DNA of 64,000 nt from Collinsella sp. (GTDB lineage: Bacteria > Actinomycetota > Coriobacteriia > Coriobacteriales > Coriobacteriaceae). Location of the stretch: the NCBI GenBank assembly GCA_029264355.1, contig JARIBW010000028.1, positions 1 through 64,000 of the forward strand, in the 5' to 3' direction. Below are positions 18,700 through 26,676 of this stretch, piece after piece (position 1 is the first letter of the stretch; each line of letters opens with the position of its first letter). A program made the translations under genes and the position numbers. Under the pieces are notes generated by a model. It was not told the DNA's origin and did no database searches. It saw nothing but the letters and a program-made list of their open reading frames with translations.

Positions 18700-21249
18700 C
18701 TACGCCTTCTCGGTCGTGCTCTTCTTGGCGGCGGCCTTCTTGGCCGGGGCCTTCTTGGCGGGCGTCTTCTTGGCCGGGGCCTTCTTGGCGGCGGCCTTGC
18801 CGCGGGCGGGCTTCTTCTCCTTGCCGGGGCAATCCATGTTCACGCAGATGCGCCACGGGCCGCGGGCGGTCTCGACCACCACGACGGGCGCTCCGCAGTG
18901 CTCGCAGACCTCCCCGGTGGCGGAGAGCTTGCCGCGGGCGGGCAGCGGATAGCTCACACCGCAGTCGTCATAGTTCGTGCAGCGGATGAAGCGCTTGCCG
19001 CTCTTCTCGCTCTTGTGCGCGATCAAATCGCCGTGACGGCCCGCCTCGGCGCACACGGAGCATTCGCCCACCTTGAGGTCGGGCTCGTAATTGGTGGGGC
19101 ACTTGGGGTTCACGCACTGCTCGTACGCCTTCTGGCGGAACGGCTGGCACTTGATGCGCGGCGCCCCGCACTCGGGACACACGGCGGCCTCGCCCTCGAG
19201 CGGGCTCACCTTCACGCCGGAGGGCACGGGGTAGGTCACATCGCAATCCGGCCAACCCATACAGCCGATGAAGCTGCCGCGCGTCTTGGCGCTCGTCTTC
19301 ATGACCAGGTCTTTGCCACACTTGGGACACGCGCCCACGCGTGCATCGGCGGTGACCGCGTCCGAGATGGCCTCGCCCAGATCGTCCTTGTGCTCGATGA
19401 GCGCATCGAGCATGCCGGCGAGCAGCGCGCGGGAATGGTCCACGACGTGCTCCTGCGTGTCGGCGCCCTCGGCCACCTTGGTCATGTCGGCATCGAGCTC
19501 GGCGGTCATGTCCGGCGTGGTGACGCGCGGGGCGAACTCCGAGAGCGCGTCGATGATGGCGATGCCGAGCTGACTCGGCTCGATGGGGTCGTTCTTGAGG
19601 TAGCGCACCGCGTAAAGGCGCTCGATGATGCTCGCACGCGTGGACTTGGTGCCCAAACCGCGCTTCTCCATCTCCTGGACGAGCTTGCCCTGGCTGTACC
19701 GCGCCGGGGGCTCGGTCTGCTTGGCCTCGAGCTTGATGTCGCGCACGTCGATGACGTCGCCCTCTTCCAGGGCGGGCAGCTGTTCGTCGCGCTTGAGGCC
19801 ATACGGGTAGGCCTCGCGGAAGCCGGCCTCCACCAGCACGTCCCCACTGGCGGCGAACGGCTCGCCGGCGACATCGATGGACAGCTTGGTGTTCTCGATG
19901 GTGGCCGGGCCCATGAGCGTCGCCAGGAAGCGGCGGGCGATCAGGTTGTAGAGCTTGAGCTGGCCGCCGTCGAGGGTGGCGGGGTCCCCCTGGCCGGTGG
20001 GATGGATCGGCGGGTGGTCGGTGGTCTCCACCTTGCCGCGCGTGGGCGTGAGCGGGCCGGCGAGAACCTTCTTGCACACGGGCGCGAGCGCGGGGGTGCC
20101 AAAGGCCAGGCCCTTCACGATGCCCTCGATGTCCAGCGTCTTGGGATACACCGTGTTGTCGACACGGGGATAGGAGATGAAGCCGCTCATATAGAGGGAC
20201 TCGGCGATGCGCATGGTGCGCGCGGGGCTGATGCCCTCGGCGGCCGCGGCCGCCTGCAGCGCGGTGGTATTGAACGGCACCGGGGGCTGCTGCTTGCGGC
20301 TGCGCTTTGCCACGGCGGTGACGGTGCCGGTGTTCGCCCCCTCGACATGCGAATACGCCGTCTCGGCAGCCTCTTTGTCCGTGAAGCGGGCCGTGGTGTG
20401 CGCGATCTTGAACTCCTGATCGGACGCCTCGCCCATTCCGCGGATCTGCCAGTAGTCCTCGGGCACGAAGGCCATGCGCTCGCGCTCACGCTCGACCACC
20501 AGGGCGAGCGTGGGGGTCTGCACGCGGCCGGCCGAACGCACGTTGCCAAAGCCGCCGAACTTGGCGAGCGTGAGGTAACGCGTGAGGACGGCGCCCCAGA
20601 TGAGGTCGATGTACTGGCGGGACTCGCCGGCGTCGGCCAAGTCCTGGTCGAGTTCGACCAAGTTGGCGAAAGCCTCGGTGACCTCGCCCTTGATGAGGGC
20701 GGAATAGCGGGCGCGACGGGCGGGCAGCTCGGGGGCGACCTCTCGAATCATGTTGAGGGCGTCGGAGCCGATGAGCTCACCCTCGCGGTCGAAGTCCGTG
20801 GCGATGATGACCTCGTCGGCCTTTTTGGCGAGGTTCTTGAGAACGCGGATGATCTCCTTCTCCGCGGGGTTCTTGATGATCGGGGACCACGTGAGGTACG
20901 GCAGGCTCTCGACCTTCCAACCCTTGATGTTGATACCGTTGGCGAGGAAGGGCTTGCGCTTGGTGTCGTACGGCGGGCGCGCGAGACCGTCGGGTACGCC
21001 GGCGGGTAACACCTCACCGTCCTCGGTCAGACCGTACCAACCCATCTTCTTGTCGAAAAGGATCTCGTCGGGAAAATCCGGCGCGAGGATGTGACCGGCC
21101 AGGCCCATCGAGACCCAGTCCTCACCGTCAACCTTGAACCGGTAGACCTGCGTGTTATAGACCTTGTCGTTCTTCGGCGCGCCGGCGTCGGCCAGCAGCT
21201 GCGCGATCTTCTGCGCAGCGATGTTCTTCTCTGCAACGACGAGCTTCAC
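18700..21249 (-). CDS. topA: DNA topoisomerase I (type IA, archaeal-like)
   Basis: 849 residues. Toprim domain with [12 protein letters not shown] (150-161); active-site Tyr at 360 in [15 protein letters not shown], a wording typical of archaeal topoisomerase I, where bacterial TopA has an YMRTDS-type motif. Four zinc-ribbon segments follow ([29 protein letters not shown]). The C-terminus is a Lys/Ala/Pro repeat ([19 protein letters not shown]), a DNA-binding tail seen in actinobacterial topoisomerases. It relaxes negative supercoils. It heads the topA-tmk-holB-ricT transcript. Confidence 0.93.
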   Translation of the reverse strand: MKLVVAEKNIAAQKIAQLLADAGAPKNDKVYNTQVYRFKVDGEDWVSMGLAGHILAPDFPDEILFDKKMGWYGLTEDGEVLPAGVPDGLARPPYDTKRKPFLANGINIKGWKVESLPYLTWSPIIKNPAEKEIIRVLKNLAKKADEVIIATDFDREGELIGSDALNMIREVAPELPARRARYSALIKGEVTEAFANLVELDQDLADAGESRQYIDLIWGAVLTRYLTLAKFGGFGNVRSAGRVQTPTLALVVERERERMAFVPEDYWQIRGMGEASDQEFKIAHTTARFTDKEAAETAYSHVEGANTGTVTAVAKRSRKQQPPVPFNTTALQAAAAAEGISPARTMRIAESLYMSGFISYPRVDNTVYPKTLDIEGIVKGLAFGTPALAPVCKKVLAGPLTPTRGKVETTDHPPIHPTGQGDPATLDGGQLKLYNLIARRFLATLMGPATIENTKLSIDVAGEPFAASGDVLVEAGFREAYPYGLKRDEQLPALEEGDVIDVRDIKLEAKQTEPPARYSQGKLVQEMEKRGLGTKSTRASIIERLYAVRYLKNDPIEPSQLGIAIIDALSEFAPRVTTPDMTAELDADMTKVAEGADTQEHVVDHSRALLAGMLDALIEHKDDLGEAISDAVTADARVGACPKCGKDLVMKTSAKTRGSFIGCMGWPDCDVTYPVPSGVKVSPLEGEAAVCPECGAPRIKCQPFRQKAYEQCVNPKCPTNYEPDLKVGECSVCAEAGRHGDLIAHKSEKSGKRFIRCTNYDDCGVSYPLPARGKLSATGEVCEHCGAPVVVVETARGPWRICVNMDCPGKEKKPARGKAAAKKAPAKKTPAKKAPAKKAAAKKSTTEKA

Positions 21250-21477
21250 GAGGGCTCCTTTGTGATGAATGCGAACGGCGGCCGATAGGCGGCCGACTGT
21301 ATATATAAGTGTGGGTCAGTGTACACGAGTTCCACCGTTCACGCGAAAAGCCCACGCCGGCGCCCCTTTGGACGTGGGGCTCTCGCGGAGGCGCGGGTTG
21401 TGCGGACCTGCGGGAACTTCGACGAGAGGCAACCTTCCATGCCCCTCGTCGCGGCATCCGTAACCGAGTGGGCCGAA

Positions 21478-21537
21478 TCGAGATGCAACCAAAGTCACAA
21501 ATCAAGCCTCGATTCTGTGACTTTGGTTGCATCTCGA
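21478..21537. repeat. Near-perfect palindrome with 22-bp arms
   Basis: Left arm TCGAGATGCAACCAAAGTCA plus CA (21478-21499) is the exact reverse complement of 21516-21537 around a 16-base loop that can itself pair (AATC with GATT). A partial extra copy of the arm (TGTGACTTTGG) occurs at 21549-21559. It lies in the topA-tatC gap; there is no T tract, so it is not an ordinary terminator. Confidence 0.75.
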
Positions 21538-21599
21538 GCGCGGCACGGTGTGACTTTGGCTATCTTTCGGTAAATGAACAGGCAAAAAGGCAGATCGAA

Positions 21600-21689
21600 C
21601 GACATGCCGAAACGCCGCGGCGAGGCGATATGCCGGGGCGACATGCCGAAACGCCGCAGCGGGGCGACACGCCGAGGCGACATGACGCC
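21600..21689. repeat. 39-bp tandem repeat, 2.3 copies
   Basis: Units begin CGACATGCCGAAACGCCGC at 21600 and 21639, with a third partial unit at 21678. The period is a multiple of three, so the plus strand could encode a basic 13-residue repeat (DMPKRRGEAICRG / DMPKRRSGATRRG) from an ATG at 21574, but no ribosome site is visible. Confidence 0.7.
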
Positions 21690-21705
21690 ATGACGCACCG
21701 CACAC

Positions 21706-21736
21706 GCAAAACGCCCGGGACACCGGTCCCGGGCGC
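21706..21736 (-). terminator. Terminator after tatC
   Basis: Minus-strand CGCCCGGGAC-CGGT-GTCCCGGGCG followed by TTTTG. Confidence 0.85.
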
Positions 21737-21760
21737 TCGTATATCCATATGGTTCACGCG

Positions 21761-22555
21761 CTACTCGTCGTCATCCTCGTCATCGCCAAAGAGGCCGAGG
21801 CGGCTCTCGGTGAGGCCGGCCTTGCCATCGCGGGCCACGACCACGAAACGGGTGATCATGAGGGAAACCTCGTACAGCGACAACATGACCGCGTACATGA
21901 AGATCAACGTCACGGGCGAGGCGTCGGGCGTGATGGACGCGGAGACCACGAGCATGATCACGTAGACGTAGCGCCATGCCGCGCGGAAGCTGGCGTAGGG
22001 CACGATGTGGAACACAGCCAGGTAGAACACGATGAGCGGCAACTCGAACGACACGCCGAAGCCGATCATGAGCAACAGCTCGGTGTTGATGAAGTCCTCG
22101 AGCTGGGGCATGGCGGCGCCGATGGAGCGGGTCTCCTCGAGCAGCCACTCAAATGCCGCCGGCGCGATGAACGCGTAGCAGAAAATGACGCCGGCGAAGA
22201 ACAGCATCGTGGCGACCAGCACCGTGGGCACGACCCAACGGCGCTCGTTGGGACGCAGGGCCGGCAGGAAGAACGCCAGGATCTGCCAGATGATCATGGG
22301 CGTGCACATGGCGAGCGCGACCTTGATGGCGATGTTGAACTTGATGGAGAATCCGCCGAGAGAGGTCATGACGGAGAGCTGCTCGCCGGGTTGCAGGGAG
22401 CCGTTGATCGGATCCTTGAGAATGTCCACCAACGTGGGGGCGGCAAAGTACATGAAGACGGTGGCAGCGAGCACCGACACGACGACGATCGTGAGGCGGC
22501 GGCGCAGCTCGCCGAGATGGTCCATGAGCGGCATGCGCGCGGGTCCGATGGGCAT
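21761..22555 (-). CDS. tatC: Sec-independent translocase TatC
   Basis: 264-residue, six-span membrane protein; receptor for twin-arginine signal peptides. MDHLGELRRRLTIV is the conserved N-terminal motif; PALRPNERRWVVP and FELPLIVFYLAVF are family hallmarks; helices continue through ITPDASPVTLIFMYAVM. It ends with an acidic tail (LFGDDEDDDE). It overlaps the tatA stop codon by one base (TAATG), so it is translationally coupled. Confidence 0.95.
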   Translation of the reverse strand: MPIGPARMPLMDHLGELRRRLTIVVVSVLAATVFMYFAAPTLVDILKDPINGSLQPGEQLSVMTSLGGFSIKFNIAIKVALAMCTPMIIWQILAFFLPALRPNERRWVVPTVLVATMLFFAGVIFCYAFIAPAAFEWLLEETRSIGAAMPQLEDFINTELLLMIGFGVSFELPLIVFYLAVFHIVPYASFRAAWRYVYVIMLVVSASITPDASPVTLIFMYAVMLSLYEVSLMITRFVVVARDGKAGLTESRLGLFGDDEDDDE

Positions 22556-23127
22556 TACTGCTCCCCTCCCTTCGACTCATCCTCGACGGACGCGTCTCCG
22601 GCCTCCGCAGCGAGGGCGGAGGCGCGCTTGCGCGGACGACGGGCGTACAGGTCCTCGGTGGTCAGCACCTCGGGTTCGGGAGCCGCCTCGACGGCCTGCT
22701 CGGGCTCGGGCTCGGGGTCGGCAGCGGTGGCCTCGGCCACCGGCGCATCCCCGACGGTGGCGTTCGCCCCGTCCTCGGAATCGCTCGCAGCGGCCTCGGC
22801 CTCCTTGGCGGCGCGCTCTGCGGCCAAACGGGCACGGCGCTCGGCGAACGTCTCCTTGCGCACCGGGGCCTCCTCGGCTGAAGAGGGGCCCTCGGCGTCG
22901 GCGTCCGCATCATCGGCGGCGGCGGTCACCTTGGGCGCCTTGGCGGCAGCGGCCATGGGGTCCACGACCTCGGTCTGGACGACGGCGGTCAGCTTCTCCT
23001 GCGTCTCGCGGAACTGACGCAGGGCGCGGCCGATGGTGCGGCCCATCTGCGGCAGCTTGTCCGGACCGAACAGCAAGAAGCCGAATACCAGGATGATGAC
23101 CAGCTCGGTCGATCCGATTCCCAGCAT
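22555..23127 (-). CDS. tatA: TatA/TatB-type translocase protein
   Basis: 190 residues. GIGSTELVIILVFGFLLFGP is the single N-terminal span with the FGP hinge, then an amphipathic helix (KLPQMGRTIGRALRQFRETQ). A long Ala/Glu/Asp-rich C-terminal region (about 55-190) is probably disordered and is longer than in most TatA proteins, nearer TatB. With tatC directly downstream this may be a two-component Tat system. Start ATG 23127 follows GGGAGG. Confidence 0.9.
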   Translation of the reverse strand: MLGIGSTELVIILVFGFLLFGPDKLPQMGRTIGRALRQFRETQEKLTAVVQTEVVDPMAAAAKAPKVTAAADDADADAEGPSSAEEAPVRKETFAERRARLAAERAAKEAEAAASDSEDGANATVGDAPVAEATAADPEPEPEQAVEAAPEPEVLTTEDLYARRPRKRASALAAEAGDASVEDESKGGEQ

Positions 23128-23251
23128 GGGATACCTCCCAGTTTCCTCAAATGTCCACGCGGCGCCACCTGCGCCGTCAAAAGCGGCAATATTCCAAGTA
23201 TAGCGCCGCACGACGCCGTGCCGCGCGACGAGTCTTTGTGCGAATAAAGCC

Positions 23252-23566
23252 TTACGCTGCGCTGATGCTGATGTCCTTATCGACGCCCAAAAGCTGCGCC
23301 ACGCGCAAGACGTTCGGCTGGGCACCCGTGATGGACAGGGCGCGCTCGCGGTCGGCGGCGTGGCGCGCGGCGCCGACCAATACGCCGATGCCCGTGGAAT
23401 CGATATAGGCCACCTGGGAGAAGTCGAGCTCAACGCGGTCGGTTGGCTGCTCTAGGGCCAGGTCGATCGCATTGCGGAGCTTGTCGGCGTTCGAGATGTC
23501 GATCTCGCCCTCGACGGTGATGAGATAGCGCTCGGCGCTGGGATGCGTGGTGATGGCGAGTTCCAT
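23252..23566 (-). CDS. STAS-domain anti-sigma factor antagonist
   Basis: 104 residues, a single STAS domain of SpoIIAA/RsbV type. VEGEIDISNADKLRNAI is the first strand-helix; VAYIDSTGIGVLVGAAR contains the phosphorylatable Ser in DSTG. Such proteins bind an anti-sigma kinase when unphosphorylated and free a sigma factor. No RsbW-like kinase or sigma gene is in the window. It is the third gene after an aminotransferase and a TPR protein, with a 39-base gap. ATG 23566 is chosen for spacing to AAAGG. Confidence 0.88.
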   Translation of the reverse strand: MELAITTHPSAERYLITVEGEIDISNADKLRNAIDLALEQPTDRVELDFSQVAYIDSTGIGVLVGAARHAADRERALSITGAQPNVLRVAQLLGVDKDISISAA

Positions 23567-23605
23567 ATCCATGCCTTTCGATTGGGTCGCGCTCAGCGCG
23601 ATCGG

Positions 23606-24421
23606 TTACTTGCTCAACGCCTCGAGGCGCTCGCGGGCGTAATCGCCCACGCCGTAGGTATCGTCTTCGGAGGCGGTTTCGACGGCCTTGCGGTAGGCCT
23701 TCTCGGCCTTGCCCGCATCGCCATGGGATTCGTAGAACATGCCGAGATTCGCCCATGCGGGCGCGAACGTGGCATCGCGCTTGACGAAGGCCTCGAGGTC
23801 GGCGATGGCCCGCTCATGCTCCCCGGTGTAGAACACGCAGATGGCGCGGTCCACCTCCGCTGCGGGGGAGGCGTTGTCCTCGAGGTACTCGTCGTAGTGG
23901 GTGATGGCCTGGGCGAGGACGTCCCGGGCCTTTTGCCGGTCCTCCTCGCTCTTGGCGCCGTTCATGGCGGACATGCCCATGTCGAAGAAATTGTTTGCGA
24001 GCGTGAGCGGGTCGTTCGAAACGGGGGCAGTGCCGTCGACCACCTTGGCGTTGCCCTCCTCATCGAGCTCGATGTCGGGATGGCCCTCGGGCATCTCGAC
24101 CGAGGCGTCCTCGGGGGCGCCGGGCTGCGGTTCACGTGTGGCCAGCTCATTGATGGTCACCGTGGTGCCCACGAGATAGCCGATCACCGCGCCGAGCGCC
24201 AACGAGACGCCGGCGATGGCGAGCACCATCCAAAACGGCGGGGACTGACGCTGGGGGCAGGCGAGATCAGGGTCGAACGTCGCGGCAGGCTCGGCAGACG
24301 CGCGGCGTTCGCCCGCCTCGGCGACCGCGCCGGACGCGGGCTCGGGCGTGGGATCGGGCACGTGCTCAGGCTCGGTCCCAGCCATCTCGTCGTCGAAGAA
24401 CTCGTCGAAATCGGCGGTCAT
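23606..24421 (-). CDS. Membrane-anchored TPR protein
   Basis: 271 residues. Acidic cytoplasmic start (MTADFDEFFDDEMAGTEPE), one span (FWMVLAIAGVSLALGAVIGY, about 63-83), then an outer domain with tetratricopeptide repeats (FAPAWANLGMFYESHGDAGK, AEKAYRKAVETASEDD). Tetratricopeptides mediate protein contacts; no enzyme motif is present. The ATG directly abuts the aminotransferase stop codon. Confidence 0.75.
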   Translation of the reverse strand: MTADFDEFFDDEMAGTEPEHVPDPTPEPASGAVAEAGERRASAEPAATFDPDLACPQRQSPPFWMVLAIAGVSLALGAVIGYLVGTTVTINELATREPQPGAPEDASVEMPEGHPDIELDEEGNAKVVDGTAPVSNDPLTLANNFFDMGMSAMNGAKSEEDRQKARDVLAQAITHYDEYLEDNASPAAEVDRAICVFYTGEHERAIADLEAFVKRDATFAPAWANLGMFYESHGDAGKAEKAYRKAVETASEDDTYGVGDYARERLEALSK

Positions 24422-25726
24422 TTAGGCACGCTCCTCGAGCGCGAGCTGGGCGCTCACGAGTTTGACGGCCAACACGAGCACCTCGAGCGCGGAGGAAAGG
24501 TCCTCGACGCTGGGGTAGCTCGGGGCGATGCGGATGTTGGTGTCACGCGGATCCTCGCCATAGGGCCAGGTAGCGCCGGCCGGGGTGAGGGTGACGCCCA
24601 TCTCGCGGCACAGGGCGCCCACGCGCTTGGCGGAACCCTCGGGGCCGTCGAAGCTCACGAAATATCCGCCGCGCGGATGCGTCCAGGTCGCGCAACCGGT
24701 TCCGTCCAGCCCCTCATGCAGCTTGGCGTCGACGCACTCGAAGCGTGGGCGCATGAACTCGGCATGACGGCGCATATGGGCCCGCACGGCGTCCAGGTCG
24801 GGCAGGAAGCGCACATGACGCAGCTGGTTGAGCTTGTCGGCACTGATGAGACCGGCCTGCAGGTGATGCGCGATCTCCTTGACCACCACGGGCGATGCGG
24901 CGACAAAGCCCACGCCCGCACCGGGGAAAGTGATCTTGGAGGTGGAGGCGAAGGCGATGACGCGGTCCTCGTTGCCCACCTCGCGCGCGGCATCGAAGAC
25001 GTTGAGGAGCTCGTCGCCCTCGTCGTAAAGATCGTGCACGCAGTAGGCGTTATCCCAAAAAATGCGGAAATCGGGGGCCGCCGTCTTCATCGAGACGAGA
25101 CGACGGACCGTCTCGTCGGAGTAGGTATCGCCCGTAGGGTTGGAGTACTTGGGAACGCACCAGATGCCCTTGATGCCTTCGTCGGCGGCGACGAGGCGCT
25201 CGACCTCGTCCATATCCGGGCCGTTCTCGGTCATGCGCACGGGGACGTTCTCGATGCCCAGGTCATCGGTGATGCCGAAGTGGCGATCGTAACCGGGGAC
25301 GGGGCAGAGGAACTTGACGTGAGCTCCGTCGTGGGCGGCCGGGAACTCGGACCACGGGGCATGGCCGCAGGTGCCCTTGATCCAGCACATGGCAACGCAA
25401 TCATGCTCGATCAACAGGCTGGAGCTGCCGAGCACGAGCGTCTGGGACGGGTCGACGCCCAAAAACTCGCCGGCGAGCAGGCGGGCGGAGGGAATGCCCT
25501 CGAAGCAGCCGTAGTTGCTGCAGTCCACGCCGCCGTCGGTAAGGTCGGAATCGGCACGGAGCAGGTCGAGCATGGGGCGAGATATGGCCACCTGCTCGGG
25601 CGACGGCTTGCCTCGAGCCATATCGAGCTTGAGCTCGAGCGCCTTGACCTCGGCGACGCGGGCCTTGAGATCATCGATGGCGGCGACCAGCTCGGCGTCA
25701 CCCATCGTTTGATACATCGTCTGCAT
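24422..25726 (-). CDS. PLP-dependent aminotransferase, aspartate aminotransferase subgroup 1c-like
   Basis: 434 residues. Fold type I enzyme: GIPSARLLAGEFLGVDPSQ, CPVPGYDRHFGI, GIWCVPKYSNPTGDTYSD, DFRIFWDNAYCVHDLYD, and the PLP Lys in AFASTSKITFPGAGVGF; near the C-terminus NIRIAPSYP carries the substrate Arg. The wording YSNPTGD and GYDRHF fits the PF12897-type aspartate aminotransferases. It likely interconverts aspartate/oxaloacetate and glutamate/2-oxoglutarate. ATG 25726 is preferred (GGGAG five bases upstream). Confidence 0.88.
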   Translation of the reverse strand: MQTMYQTMGDAELVAAIDDLKARVAEVKALELKLDMARGKPSPEQVAISRPMLDLLRADSDLTDGGVDCSNYGCFEGIPSARLLAGEFLGVDPSQTLVLGSSSLLIEHDCVAMCWIKGTCGHAPWSEFPAAHDGAHVKFLCPVPGYDRHFGITDDLGIENVPVRMTENGPDMDEVERLVAADEGIKGIWCVPKYSNPTGDTYSDETVRRLVSMKTAAPDFRIFWDNAYCVHDLYDEGDELLNVFDAAREVGNEDRVIAFASTSKITFPGAGVGFVAASPVVVKEIAHHLQAGLISADKLNQLRHVRFLPDLDAVRAHMRRHAEFMRPRFECVDAKLHEGLDGTGCATWTHPRGGYFVSFDGPEGSAKRVGALCREMGVTLTPAGATWPYGEDPRDTNIRIAPSYPSVEDLSSALEVLVLAVKLVSAQLALEERA

Positions 25727-25871
25727 GACGGCTCCCTTTCTCATCGCGAAACGAGAGGGACGTCACCGCGACGCCCCTGCTACGCTGCATCGCTTCGCAT
25801 CGAAACAGTATACGTGGTTTACCAGGTCTCACTCCATAGCCGCACAGAATGCGTAGAGTCTCATGTTCGCC

Positions 25872-25914
25872 CAAATGGGGACATACTCAAATGGGGACAG
25901 GTACGAATTGCGCA
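25872..25914. repeat. Dispersed GTACCTGTCCCC repeat, inverted copy plus fragment
   Basis: CAAATGGGGACAGGTACGAA at 25888-25907 is a diverged reverse complement of copies A and B; a shorter CAAATGGGGACAT precedes it at 25872-25884. It lies in a 950-base gene-poor stretch. Confidence 0.5.
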
Positions 25915-26285
25915 CTTTGCTCGACCGCACCGCTGCGCCCGTTACGTCGAACGCATGCCGAGTCCGACATCGCAAGCGCGCCGATCTGCACCTGCCCCAT
26001 CTGGGAGCCCTCCGCGCGCTTCACAATTCCACGACAGTGCTGCCACAGAAGCGCCATGGCAAGCGGTCGATTTCTTAAGGTGTACGTAAGACGCAACGGC
26101 GCCTCCAGGGTCACTCCCGCCTCATTTATAGCTGATGACCTTGTATTTCATCGCTCGCTCAAAGCCTCGTAAGACTTTCTTATGCGGATAAGACGGGCCG
26201 CACTGGCAATAATGAAGACATCACCCGAGGGCCGGCAGCGAGGTCCGAGGGTGCTCGTACCGGTGGATGACGAGGAGGTCCGAAC

Positions 26286-26498
26286 ATGCCGTCGTATTGC
26301 GATGCCCAGCGCGCCCGGACCCCCCGGCCGCAGCTCGGATGCGCGAACCATTTCTCCTTCCCCCCGACACAGAGAAAGGGCCTCCTCGAACCCACCACCT
26401 GTACACGGTCGAGCAATCAGCGGGTCAACCTCCTGCGCTCGTACAGCGATCTGCTCGACATCCTCGACGTGCCGCAATTACAGCAGACCATCGCATAA
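26286..26498 (+). CDS. Possible 70-residue hypothetical protein
   Basis: The only credible ORF in the 25727-26676 gap, opposite to its neighbours. A strong ribosome site (GAGGAGGTCC) sits six bases before the ATG, and a perfect 10-bp stem-loop (AAGGGCCTCC / GGAGGCCCTT, 26527-26550) follows the stop codon. The protein has a Pro/Arg-rich start and a helical Leu-rich end (NLLRSYSDLLDILDVPQL). No family recognised. The start signal is the main evidence; an overlapping frame from 26267 is less convincing. Confidence 0.4.
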   Translation: MPSYCDAQRARTPRPQLGCANHFSFPPTQRKGLLEPTTCTRSSNQRVNLLRSYSDLLDILDVPQLQQTIA

Positions 26499-26597
26499 CC
26501 GCAGCACCAACAAGCAGACTCGGCGCAAGGGCCTCCGCAGGGAGGCCCTTACCATGTCGCGATCAATTCAAGGCCGACTTGACCGCCCCTTTGAGGC

Positions 26598-26633
26598 GGG
26601 CGCCCGCCAGCGCATCTGCGCAGACGGGCGCCC
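26598..26633 (-). other. Strong stem-loop downstream of yhgE-like gene
   Basis: GGGCGCCCG and CGGGCGCCC form a 9-bp stem around 18 bases, 45 bases past the stop codon. No T tract follows, so termination is uncertain. Confidence 0.4.
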
Positions 26634-26643
26634 GGCCACAAGA

Positions 26644-26671
26644 ATGAGCAATTTGTACCTGTCCCCAATTG
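26644..26671. repeat. Dispersed GTACCTGTCCCC repeat, copy B
   Basis: CAATTTGTACCTGTCCCCA identical to copy A and in the same orientation, again directly 3' of a minus-strand stop codon (26677). Confidence 0.65.
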
Positions 26672-26676
26672 AGGCC

